From an uncultured Bacteroidales bacterium (GTDB taxonomy: Bacteria > Bacteroidota > Bacteroidia > Bacteroidales > UBA932): a stretch of 64,000 nucleotides of DNA. This document shows, piece after piece, positions 1 through 7,395 of this stretch (the stretch's first letter is position 1; each line of letters starts with the position of its first letter). Made by a program: the position numbers and the translations under genes. The stretch is from the NCBI GenBank assembly GCA_947302175.1, contig CAMYVB010000003.1, positions 1-64,000 on the forward strand, given 5' to 3'. The notes under the pieces were generated by a model. It did no database searches and was not told the DNA's origin. It saw only the letters and a list, made by a program, of their open reading frames with translations.

Positions 1-387
1 GCGTTGTTGAAGAAGAAAAATGTCCGTGCAGATGGCGCATTCAGAGAAGCCGTAATACGTGACATAGAAGAAAATTGCTTAACTTTGTTCGAAGCGGCCG
101 CCAAGCACAATGTATCCGTTGCCCAGTTAAAAATCTGGAAAAGGAAAGCTCGTGAAGGAGGTTATGCGGCATTATACGAAGAAAAGCCACGAGGGCGACC
201 GCCAAAGGACAACAGTATGGGAAGGCCCAAGAAAAAGAAACCAGAAGAGATGACGGAACTGGAGAGGCTCAGATATGAGAATGAGCGTCTCAGGGCCGAG
301 AATGCTCTGTTAAAAAAAGTGAGGGCCTTAGTCGAAGAAAGGGAAGCCCGTCTGCGCGAGATTGGGCGGAAGCCATCGAAGAACTAA
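1..387 (+). CDS. IS3-family transposase OrfA (N-terminus cut by window)
   Basis: This is the DNA-binding subunit of the IS3 transposase. A helix-turn-helix (around 'LTLFEAAAKHNVSVAQLKIW') is followed by a basic Gly-Arg-Pro-rich hinge and a heptad-repeat leucine zipper (ERLRYENERLRAENALLKK). The frame is open to base 1. The family is longer at its N-terminus, so the true start is probably upstream of the window and the TTG at position 4 is not convincing. OrfB lies in the -1 frame downstream. Confidence 0.85.
   Translation, partial: ALLKKKNVRADGAFREAVIRDIEENCLTLFEAAAKHNVSVAQLKIWKRKAREGGYAALYEEKPRGRPPKDNSMGRPKKKKPEEMTELERLRYENERLRAENALLKKVRALVEEREARLREIGRKPSKN
312..318 (+). promoter_or_regulatory. 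Programmed -1 frameshift site of the IS
   Basis: A run of seven A (A AAA AAA G in the OrfA frame) sits inside the leucine-zipper codons. From this run the -1 frame is open without a stop through to the OrfB ATG at 429, and the conceptual junction reads on into 'LDLLLELKKMARSTFYY', as in IS150 OrfAB fusions. Slippage here would make the full transposase. Confidence 0.75.
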
Positions 388-428
388 GGCCAGAACACAA
401 TCTTGATCTCCTCCTGGAGCTCAAGAAG

Positions 429-1217
429 ATGGCTCGTTCAACGTTCTATTATCACACTAAACGTCTCGGTCAGCCTGATGGCTATGATGCCACCAGGGAG
501 CGTATATGCAAGATATATCATAAACATCATGGCCGATACGGATATCGTCGTATCACAGACCAGTTACATGCTGACGGTATTGATATCAACCACAAGACGG
601 TCCAGAAACTTATGGGACAAATGGGCCTTAAGGCCAAGCGAAAGAAGCAGCACTACCGTTCTTATAAAGGGGAACTGGGAAAAATCGCACCGAACGTAAT
701 CAATAGGAACTTCCATGCGGATGCTCCAGATCAGAAATGGACTACAGATGTAACACAGGTAAAGATAAAAGATAAAAAGATCTATCTATCGCCAATCCTT
801 GATATGTTCAATGGAGAGATAATATCTTATGTTATCTCAAATAGCCCTGACTTAAAGATGGTTCTGACAATGCTTAACAAGGCCTTCAAAAAAAGAGATA
901 TACAGGGCAACTTAATCTTCCATTCCGATCAAGGCTGGCATTATCAACATAAAAGGTATCAGAAAGCGTTGGAAGACAGGCATATAACTCAAAGTATGTC
1001 CCGAAAAGGCAACTGTCTGGACAATGCGATGATGGAGAACTTCTTTGGGCTGATGAAAAATGAATTGCTATATTTGCAGGAGTGGGACTCTATCGACCAG
1101 TTCAAAACGGCTCTCCGGGAATACATCCGGTATTACAATAACGATAGAATCAAACTGAGGCTAAAAGGAAAGAGCCCGGCGCAATACCGAGCTCTGTTCC
1201 AATCTAAAGCCTCGTGA
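429..1217 (+). CDS. IS3-family transposase OrfB, DDE integrase
   Basis: This is the catalytic transposase subunit, 262 aa from the internal ATG. It starts with the HTH_21-like segment (ARSTFYYH, then RERICKIYHKHHGRYGYRRI) and continues with an rve integrase core. The core shows 'KWTTDVTQVK' (first Asp), 'FHSDQGWHY' (second Asp) and 'DNAMMENFFGLMKNE' (Glu), then 'YIRYYNNDRIKLRLKGKSPAQY', the usual C-terminal signature. The catalytic triad looks intact. The main product is expected to be the OrfAB fusion made by frameshifting at 312-318. Confidence 0.93.
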   Translation: MARSTFYYHTKRLGQPDGYDATRERICKIYHKHHGRYGYRRITDQLHADGIDINHKTVQKLMGQMGLKAKRKKQHYRSYKGELGKIAPNVINRNFHADAPDQKWTTDVTQVKIKDKKIYLSPILDMFNGEIISYVISNSPDLKMVLTMLNKAFKKRDIQGNLIFHSDQGWHYQHKRYQKALEDRHITQSMSRKGNCLDNAMMENFFGLMKNELLYLQEWDSIDQFKTALREYIRYYNNDRIKLRLKGKSPAQYRALFQSKAS

Positions 1218-1230
1218 CTTAATGTTAAAC

Positions 1231-1255
1231 CGTCCAACTTTTGGGGGTCACATCA
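1231..1255. repeat. Right terminal inverted repeat of the IS
   Basis: The sequence CGTCCAACTTTTGGGGGTCA plus CATCA reads, on the other strand, as a TG-starting end followed by a C-run and AAAAGTTGGACG, as in IS150-type tips. The exact last base (1252 or 1255) cannot be fixed without the left end. Confidence 0.7.
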
Positions 1256-1294
1256 AATCTTGCCGGGGCTAATTATATGACAAAAGAGTCTGGA

Positions 1295-1699
1295 TTACTG
1301 GCGTTTCATGCGGCCGAGGCGGGCGACGACTTTGACTTTCGTCTCGGTGTAGATGCCGGGGAAGCCCTTGGTGGTAGAAGTGTACTGGGGATACATCACG
1401 AAGTCGTATCCGGGATTCTTCTCGAGAAGGTCGTAGATGGCATAGTCGCCGGCGGAGGGGACGATGCTGCCGATAATGGTGGCGTCAACGAAACCGGCCT
1501 TGAAGCAGAAAAGCCTTGCCCAGTCGATGCCAAATACGCGGACGACAGTGGCTTCGCCGACCACCTGCTCGGAAATGGTGAAGTCAGCGGAGTTGAGCTC
1601 GTAGCGGATGTTGGGCTGCTTCATTGTCTTGTAGTAGGAGCTGCAGCTGGTCGCAAAGAGGCTCGTGAGGAGCAGAGCGATGAAAATAAATTTTTTCAT
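1295..1699 (-). CDS. Small lipoprotein of unknown function
   Basis: A 134-aa protein with a type II signal peptide. A hydrophobic stretch ends in the lipobox FATSC, so Cys19 would be acylated. The mature part (for example 'VVGEATVVRVFGIDWARLF', then 'GDYAIYDLLEKNPGYDFVMYP') resembles small Bacteroidota lipoproteins of the DUF6567 kind, where a Gly-rich beta motif precedes a helix and a 'D.iv.P' strand. That family assignment is tentative. It lies 35 bp downstream of the fucosidase gene on the same strand and may share its transcript. Confidence 0.75.
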   Translation of the reverse strand: MKKFIFIALLLTSLFATSCSSYYKTMKQPNIRYELNSADFTISEQVVGEATVVRVFGIDWARLFCFKAGFVDATIIGSIVPSAGDYAIYDLLEKNPGYDFVMYPQYTSTTKGFPGIYTETKVKVVARLGRMKRQ

Positions 1700-1734
1700 A
1701 AGAAAATTGTTATTAAGGCATTATAGACGAAATA

Positions 1735-3237
1735 TCAAAGATTGGAGACGCTGTCGTTGAAGAGGGAGAAACCGTTCAGGACGGGGCTTGAAAGGGCGCC
1801 GGTGATACAGACCCTGACGGCGTCGGTAGTGACGCTGCGGCCGAGGATGATGCGCTTGTAGCCTATCGTGGTCTTGAGACCGTCGCCCCAGGAGACCCAG
1901 TTGCCGGCGGCGTCTTTAATCTGAATATCAAAGCTCGTAATTCTCTGCCCGAGAGGAATGTATTCCTGAAGCTGGACGCGGTTGAAGGTCTTGCTGCCGT
2001 CGAGGGTGAACTCTATTTCAACCGTCTTTGTGTCGTCGTCGGTCGCAAAATAGCTGTCATAATTCCCGTCGAGCATTAAGGCGGGGCCATATTTGGCGGA
2101 GTTGCTGCCGCGAACTGAGCTTGCGCTCGCAGAGGCTCCCTCGGCGAGGTCTGTGCCGAAGATGCTTTGGCGCATCTCGGTGAATTCCTCAATGATCCTT
2201 ACTTCCTTCTCGTCGATGACGCCCTTGTCGGACGGGGGGACGTTCATAAGGAATACTCCGCCTCTTCCGACGCTCTTGTAGTAGAGGTCCATCAGTTCCC
2301 TGGCGGTTTTGCGCGGATCGTTCGCGCCGTAGAACCAGCCGTTTGGGTCGCCTGTCCGCTGGATGGAAAAGTCGCACTCTGCGGGGCACCAGGAGTCGCC
2401 AAGGCAGTCGCCGTGGGAGAGGTAGTATTCGTAGTCGCCGGGAAGGCTGCTGGGGGAGAGATGGCGCTGCTTTATGTTGAGCGTGTTCCAGTTGGTCTCG
2501 GAGGCTATGCCCGCCTCGTTACCAACCCAGCGGCAGCCGGGACCGCCGTTGGAGAATATGACGCACTGCGGGTTCAGGGAAAAGACAACATCGTTGACCT
2601 TGTCCCAGTCGAAGCTGCCGGCGTGGTTGCCGTCGAACCAGATTTCTACCACGGGAGCGTAGCGGGTCATCAGGTCCTTGAGAGCGTTTTTGTATTTAAG
2701 CTCGTAGGCGCTTGTGCTGAGGCCGGCGACTTCGATCGTCCTGTCCCAGGGGGAGAGATAGAGGCCGAGATCGACGCCGTACTTAGTGCAGGCGTCGCGA
2801 AGGGCTCCCACGACATCCGTGTGGTTCTTGCAGGCAGGATTGGCGATGTCGGCTGTGCTCTCGGGATTGTCCCAGAGGCAGAAGCCGTCGTGGTGCTTGA
2901 CGGTCAGGATAAGCTCCTTGAAGCCGTTATCTGCGGCCACTTTGACCCACTGGTCGGCGTTGATGACGGTGGGGGTGTAGTTTTCCAGGAGCAGGCTTTC
3001 GCTCCAGGGCTTCCCGTTGCAGCTGGCGTTTTCGCCGTCCCAGCCGGAGAATGTGGCTTGGCCGTAGTGGTAGAACATCATTAGTTCGCGCTTATGCCAG
3101 GCTAGCTGCCCTTCGGTAGGAGTCTGTCCGAAAGGGGCGGGGGCTCCGGGATCGTCGGGGGGCGTGGGCGTGCCTGCGCTGCATAAAAGAATGAGCGCAA
3201 GGAACGCCAGGGACGCCGGGAAGGTTTTTCTGCTCAT
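1735..3237 (-). CDS. GH29 alpha-L-fucosidase with C-terminal F5/8-type domain
   Basis: An exported 500-aa glycosidase predicted to remove alpha-linked fucose from glycans. After a signal peptide (about residues 1-21) comes the GH29 barrel with 'KHHDGFCLW' and the nucleophile motif 'EIWFDGN' (Asp202). From about residue 370 a beta-sandwich resembling F5/8 type C (CBM32-like) follows. The length and appended domain fit the GH29-B type seen in Bacteroidota, which often prefers alpha-1,3/4 branched fucose; that preference is inference. The gene starts 10 bp after the S41 peptidase, so the two are probably co-transcribed. No SusC/D pair is next to it. Confidence 0.9.
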   Translation of the reverse strand: MSRKTFPASLAFLALILLCSAGTPTPPDDPGAPAPFGQTPTEGQLAWHKRELMMFYHYGQATFSGWDGENASCNGKPWSESLLLENYTPTVINADQWVKVAADNGFKELILTVKHHDGFCLWDNPESTADIANPACKNHTDVVGALRDACTKYGVDLGLYLSPWDRTIEVAGLSTSAYELKYKNALKDLMTRYAPVVEIWFDGNHAGSFDWDKVNDVVFSLNPQCVIFSNGGPGCRWVGNEAGIASETNWNTLNIKQRHLSPSSLPGDYEYYLSHGDCLGDSWCPAECDFSIQRTGDPNGWFYGANDPRKTARELMDLYYKSVGRGGVFLMNVPPSDKGVIDEKEVRIIEEFTEMRQSIFGTDLAEGASASASSVRGSNSAKYGPALMLDGNYDSYFATDDDTKTVEIEFTLDGSKTFNRVQLQEYIPLGQRITSFDIQIKDAAGNWVSWGDGLKTTIGYKRIILGRSVTTDAVRVCITGALSSPVLNGFSLFNDSVSNL

Positions 3238-3247
3238 TTATAATTCT

Positions 3248-4846
3248 TTAGAATTTCGCTAAGGCTTCTTTGAGGGCGTCGTCGTAGCGCAGGCGCACTT
3301 TCACGCCGGCTTCCTGGAAGTAGTAACGCACGGCGATTTCTTCCTCGATGAAGGGGATAATTTCGTCTTTCTTGAGGCGCAGGAAGGTCTCCTTGTCCAT
3401 GTCGAGGGAGGCTTCGAGGGCTTCAAGGGTTTCGGCCATGCTCTCGGCGAGGCCTTCGTCTTCGAGCTCTTTTTTCATCTGGTCGAAGTGCGACTTGGCG
3501 CCGGTGCGGTAGTCGAATTCCTTTTCGCGGGCGAATTCGACAAAGTCGTCGAAGTCCTCGTCGCTGAAGCTGAACTCATCGATCTCGGGGATGCTGTCGT
3601 GGTTGCGCACATAGTGGAGGGCGTACTGCTCGATGGTGCCGCTGAGGACCAGGGAGTAGATGAGGCGGCTGTATTTTTTTGAAGAAAGCTCCACGTCAGG
3701 AGCTATGCCGCCGCCGTCGCGCACCGTCCTTCCGTGGGCGGTCTTGAATTCGGAGGTCAGGGAGTCGGGGATGTGGCCCACGCTGCCGTCCTCGTTGCGG
3801 TGGGCGTAGTCAAGAGCCTGGACGCAACGGCCGCTGGGAGTGTAGTATTTGGCGGTCGTGACCTTCATTGTGCCGTTGTAGGGGAGTGGACGCATGCTCT
3901 GCACGAGGCCCTTGCCGTAGGTGCGCTTGCCCATGACGACGGCCCTGTCGTAGTCCTGGAGGGCGCCGGAGACTATTTCGGAGGACGATGCGGTGCCGGA
4001 ATCGACTAGCACGCACATTTTCATCAGGGTGTCCACGGGGTCGTAGGTGGTCTTGTAGGTGGTTACTTTGCCTTCGTTGTCTTTGGAGGTGACGACTACC
4101 GAGCCTTCGGGGACGAAGAGGGAGACTATGTTGACCGCTTCGCTCATCAGGCCGCCGCCGTTGCCGCGAAGGTCGAGGACGAGCCTTGTCATGCCCTGGC
4201 TCTTGAGTTTCTGGACGGCGCTGCGCACGTCGGACGAGACTTTCTCGGTGAATCCTGTCTGCAGGATGTAGCCTGTGGAGTCGTCGAGCATGCCGGCGTA
4301 TTCGACGTCGGGAAGATGGATGCGCTCGCGGGTGATGTCTATGTCTTTGATTTCGCCGCTGCGCACCTTCTTAACCTTGAAGTGGACGGTGGTGCCGGGC
4401 TTTCCTTTCATCCTGTCGCTGCACTCCTTGGTTTCGAGGCCGATTACGCTCAGGCCGTCGATTTCCATTATCTCATCGCCGCTCTGGAGACCGCCTTTCA
4501 CGGTGGGGGAGCCTGCGTAGGGCTCGTTGATGGAGACGTAGCCGTCCTTCTCGGGCTTGTAGATGATGGCTCCTATGCCGCCGTAGGTCTTGTTCAGCAT
4601 CATCTGAATGTCCTCGGCCTCCTCCTCGGGAATGTATATGGTGTAGGGGTCGAGCTCCGAGAGCATCGCGTCTATTGCGGCACGCTCAATGCGGGCGATG
4701 GGAAGGGAATCTACGTATGAGCGATTGAGCTCCTTGAGTATTGCACTGCGTATCTCGGTCCATTTGCCGAGTTCGAAATTCTTGGTCTGGGCGCTACCCT
4801 GGACGCCAAGGGTTAGGGCAGCGATTATTATAGCGATTTTTTTCAT
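3248..4846 (-). CDS. S41-family C-terminal processing peptidase (Prc/CtpA-like)
   Basis: A periplasmic serine protease with a PDZ domain. In order there are a signal peptide (MKKIAIIIAALTLGVQGSAQ), a PDZ domain with 'GGIGAIIYKP' and 'GLQSGDEIMEIDG', and the S41 core with 'RGNGGGLMSEAVNIVSLF', the nucleophile motif 'GTASSSE' (Ser287-289) and the general-base Lys in 'GKRTYGKGLVQ'. I chose the ATG at 4846 rather than the upstream one at 4873. The later start begins a clean signal peptide, and the earlier one touches a -7 promoter box (4875-4882). It heads the peptidase-fucosidase-lipoprotein run. Confidence 0.93.
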   Translation of the reverse strand: MKKIAIIIAALTLGVQGSAQTKNFELGKWTEIRSAILKELNRSYVDSLPIARIERAAIDAMLSELDPYTIYIPEEEAEDIQMMLNKTYGGIGAIIYKPEKDGYVSINEPYAGSPTVKGGLQSGDEIMEIDGLSVIGLETKECSDRMKGKPGTTVHFKVKKVRSGEIKDIDITRERIHLPDVEYAGMLDDSTGYILQTGFTEKVSSDVRSAVQKLKSQGMTRLVLDLRGNGGGLMSEAVNIVSLFVPEGSVVVTSKDNEGKVTTYKTTYDPVDTLMKMCVLVDSGTASSSEIVSGALQDYDRAVVMGKRTYGKGLVQSMRPLPYNGTMKVTTAKYYTPSGRCVQALDYAHRNEDGSVGHIPDSLTSEFKTAHGRTVRDGGGIAPDVELSSKKYSRLIYSLVLSGTIEQYALHYVRNHDSIPEIDEFSFSDEDFDDFVEFAREKEFDYRTGAKSHFDQMKKELEDEGLAESMAETLEALEASLDMDKETFLRLKKDEIIPFIEEEIAVRYYFQEAGVKVRLRYDDALKEALAKF

Positions 4847-4874
4847 ATGCGGGGTCGGGGTAACAAAAACCATA

Positions 4875-4891
4875 CAAAAATAGTATTTTTG
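4875..4891. promoter_or_regulatory. Back-to-back divergent -7 boxes
   Basis: TATTTTTG occurs on the minus strand (4882-4875) facing the S41 peptidase and on the plus strand (4884-4891) facing rdgB. They are one base apart. Both match the Bacteroidota TAnnTTTG -7 consensus. The plus-strand box leaves almost no leader before the rdgB ATG at 4897. No clear -33 TTTG was found for either. Confidence 0.5.
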
Positions 4892-4896
4892 CCACT

Positions 4897-5493
4897 ATGA
4901 ACATAATTTTTGCCACCGCTAACAAAGGAAAACTTCGCGAGGCTGCTGAAATCCTCGGCGAGGGCTGGACTCTTCTCACACCCGCAGACATGGGAATACT
5001 CGAGGATATACCCGAAACGGGCAATACCTTGAAGGAGAACTCGATACAGAAGGCAGACTATCTTTTCGAACGCCTTGGATGCGACTGCTTCGCCGACGAT
5101 ACCGGTCTGGAAGTTGACGCGCTGGGCGGCGCTCCGGGCGTGCACAGCGCCCGCTATGCCGGCCCCGGGCATGATTTCGACGCCAACATAGAAAAGCTGC
5201 TGCGGGAGATGGAGGGCGTGCCCTATGAGAAGCGCACTGCGCGCTTCCGCAATGTCGTGACGCTCATTATCGGCGGCGAAAAGCATTTCTTCGAAGGCTG
5301 CATGGAGGGTCATATCGCCCTTCAGCGCTCCGGGACGGCGGGCTTTGGCTATGATCCAGTATTCGTGCCCGATGACTTCCCCGGGGCGACGGTGGCCGAT
5401 TTGGGGGAGGAGGTAAAGAATTCTATTTCCCACAGGGGAAAGTCGCTCCGTGCGATGGCGGCGTGGCTGTCGGCTAATACTGCAGCCAAGTGA
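4897..5493 (+). CDS. rdgB: Non-canonical purine NTP pyrophosphatase (HAM1/RdgB)
   Basis: This enzyme hydrolyses dITP, XTP and ITP to monophosphates and so keeps deaminated purines out of DNA and RNA. The 198-aa protein has the family N-terminus 'IIFATANKGKLREA', the substrate/metal region 'FADDTGLEVDALGGAPGVHSARYAG' and the late motifs 'GTAGFGYDPVFVP' and 'ISHRGKSLRAM'. It overlaps the start of recO. The short distance from a -7 box suggests a leaderless or nearly leaderless mRNA. Confidence 0.96.
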   Translation: MNIIFATANKGKLREAAEILGEGWTLLTPADMGILEDIPETGNTLKENSIQKADYLFERLGCDCFADDTGLEVDALGGAPGVHSARYAGPGHDFDANIEKLLREMEGVPYEKRTARFRNVVTLIIGGEKHFFEGCMEGHIALQRSGTAGFGYDPVFVPDDFPGATVADLGEEVKNSISHRGKSLRAMAAWLSANTAAK

Positions 5494-6137
5494 TGAAATC
5501 GGGCGACAGGCTCATAGTTCTTGGCTACACCAAGATCAATGATTCGGCCATAGTGCTTCACGCGCTCACTCAGGGGCGCGGGAGGCGCAGTTTCATAGTT
5601 TCCGCGGGGAAGAATCTTTCGCTGCTTCAGCCGCTGAGCATAGTGGAGGCCGAGATTTCGGAGAATCCGAAGTCGAGTCTGGCGAGGGCTTCGCGCTTCT
5701 ATGCCCTCAGGCCCCTCGTGAGCCTGCGCACCGACCCCCGCAAGAACGCCATGGCCCTTTTCATGGGCGAAGTCCTTTATCGCAGCGTCAAGGACGGAAT
5801 GGGCGACGAGGATATGTTCGCCTGGTGCGAAAAAAGCATCGCAACGCTGGAGGAGATTGAAAGCGATTTTGCCAATTATCATCTGCTCTTCCTGCTCGGG
5901 CTTGCGTCCCAGATGGGTTTTGCCCCCTCGCTTGAAGATATCGCGCCTTTTGCCGGAAAGCGACTACGGGATGCCGGGGCAATGTTGTCGCTACCCTTCG
6001 CAGATGCTTTGATTTACCCCCTTTCGGGCGACCGTCGCAGCGAGCTTTGCGACATTTTCCTTCGCTACCTTGCGCACCACAGCGAATCAGCGCTCGACAT
6101 TAGGTCGCTCGCAGTGTTTAAGGAGCTTTTTCGTTGA
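5493..6137 (+). CDS. recO: DNA repair protein RecO
   Basis: RecO loads RecA on SSB-coated DNA in the RecFOR pathway. The OB-fold N-terminus (GDRLIVLGYTKINDSAIVLHALTQGRGRRSFIV) and helical body 'LRTDPRKNAMALFMGEVLYRS' are typical of Bacteroidota RecO. At about 214 aa it is slightly shorter than usual, and I see no zinc-binding Cys cluster. The ATG at 5493 shares TGATG with the rdgB stop, which I prefer to the GTG at 5490. It is translationally coupled to rdgB. Confidence 0.88.
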   Translation: MKSGDRLIVLGYTKINDSAIVLHALTQGRGRRSFIVSAGKNLSLLQPLSIVEAEISENPKSSLARASRFYALRPLVSLRTDPRKNAMALFMGEVLYRSVKDGMGDEDMFAWCEKSIATLEEIESDFANYHLLFLLGLASQMGFAPSLEDIAPFAGKRLRDAGAMLSLPFADALIYPLSGDRRSELCDIFLRYLAHHSESALDIRSLAVFKELFR

Positions 6138-6166
6138 TTGCGGGGTTACGCGCCGGCTTCCGTGCC

Positions 6167-7285
6167 TCAGAAATCGGCCTTCAGGCTCACGACCTGCTGC
6201 CAGCCCAGGAACCCCTCAGCGCAGAAATGCGCACGGGCGCCTATGCGCAGGTGCAGATTGGACCCGATGCGCGGCTCCCAGTTAAGCTCCACCCTGTCGT
6301 AGAGCCCGGAATAGAGGGGCTGGCAGAAATAGAGCATCTCGCCGTAAGGATTTCCCGCAGTATCGGTTCCATAGTAAAAAGGAGTCTGGTCGCCCCCGTA
6401 ATAAAGGGTGTTGGAGAGGCGCAGGCTCATAAAGGCCAACGCGGCCTCTATCTCTCCGCCCGTTGGAAGCAGCGCCTTTTTGGACTGCGTGCGGTCGCGG
6501 TGGTACCCTTGCAGGATGGCGGCTTTAAGCGAAATCTCTTTCCATTTCGAAGCGCCGGGAGCTGCGTCCAGCTTTGCCCAAAGGCTGCCCAGTCCGTTAT
6601 CCACGACTCCGGGAGCAACGACCGAGCCCGAATAATGATAATAGGAAACGTTCCAGCCTGCACTGAAAAAGTCCGTGCACCGCGCGCCTAAAGTAGGTTT
6701 CCACGACCCCGCAGACAGTATCTGGAACCTTTCCTTCCTGTCATAACCCTTCATCCCCATCCAGTCACATGCTAGTTCGCTAAGGAAAGAGTCTGACTTC
6801 CAGCGCAGCAGCAGGCCCTCCATGTTCCTGTCGAGGAACTTGTGCTGATCCGAGAAAAATGCCTCCGACCAGTTAGACTCCATGACGGTGCGGGGGAAAA
6901 CGCCCGCATATGCTTCAAACAGCCCCGATCTCGCCCGGGCTGAGCCCTGGTACCAAATCAGCCCCTCGCGCAGAGCGTCGCTCCAGGTGAGAGAGCCGAA
7001 GTCGTGGGCAGATTCGGCGCCCACCCTAAGCGCGTGCCTCACCCCCTTCGAGGGCGCGAAAGAAAACTCGAAAGTGGGCGCGTAAACGAGCGCGTGCGTA
7101 GTCATCGAGGGCAGGGGATAATCGCCCGAGGCGGCGAATTCCCTGTTGTCAAAGTAATACCACAAGTCGTTGTGAATGCTGAAGTCAGTCTTCTTGAGAG
7201 GGCTGCGCCCTAGTAGCGGCGTCCAGGACGCGAAGAGCAGCGCCAGGGCCCACGAAACTGTCAGTATTACCAAACTCTTTTTCAT
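6167..7285 (-). CDS. Outer-membrane beta-barrel protein of unknown function
   Basis: A 372-aa protein with an N-terminal signal peptide (MKKSLVILTVSWALALLFASW). It is rich in alternating hydrophobic/aromatic strands (for example 'THALVYAPTFEFSFAP', 'WNVSYYHYSGS', 'LRLSNTLYYGG') and ends in '...QVVSLKADF', a C-terminal Phe typical of substrates of the BAM machinery. It resembles capsule-assembly or porin-like barrels only in general character, so no substrate can be assigned. It is convergent with recO, 29 bp apart, and has its own -7 box at 7291-7298. Confidence 0.8.
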   Translation of the reverse strand: MKKSLVILTVSWALALLFASWTPLLGRSPLKKTDFSIHNDLWYYFDNREFAASGDYPLPSMTTHALVYAPTFEFSFAPSKGVRHALRVGAESAHDFGSLTWSDALREGLIWYQGSARARSGLFEAYAGVFPRTVMESNWSEAFFSDQHKFLDRNMEGLLLRWKSDSFLSELACDWMGMKGYDRKERFQILSAGSWKPTLGARCTDFFSAGWNVSYYHYSGSVVAPGVVDNGLGSLWAKLDAAPGASKWKEISLKAAILQGYHRDRTQSKKALLPTGGEIEAALAFMSLRLSNTLYYGGDQTPFYYGTDTAGNPYGEMLYFCQPLYSGLYDRVELNWEPRIGSNLHLRIGARAHFCAEGFLGWQQVVSLKADF

Positions 7286-7290
7286 CGATA

Positions 7291-7298
7291 CAAAGATA
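7291..7298 (-). promoter_or_regulatory. -7 promoter box of the beta-barrel gene
   Basis: CAAAGATA on the plus strand reads TATCTTTG on the minus strand, a full match to the Bacteroidota consensus. It ends six bases from the ATG at 7285, so the mRNA would be nearly leaderless. Confidence 0.65.
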
Positions 7299-7395
7299 AA
7301 CTAAAAATATTGTTATATTAGCAAGACTGTGCCGCCATGCGCCCGAACGAGGCCGGAACGCAGCCAAAGATAAGTAATAACCAAACAACACCAAT

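Larger units (their letters stand above)
1..1255 (+). mobile_element. IS3-family (IS150-like) insertion sequence, left end outside window
   Basis: Two overlapping reading frames (a helix-turn-helix/leucine-zipper OrfA and a DDE integrase OrfB), an A-rich slippery site between them and an inverted-repeat-like right end (CGTCCAACTTTTGGGGGTCA followed by CATCA) are the hallmarks of the IS150 branch of IS3. The element enters from the left edge, so its left inverted repeat and target duplication cannot be seen. Both frames are open, so the copy may be active. Confidence 0.9.

Noticed and set aside
1241..1726. 161-residue plus-strand frame over the lipoprotein gene
   Set aside because: It runs opposite a gene with a clear lipobox and starts inside the IS end.
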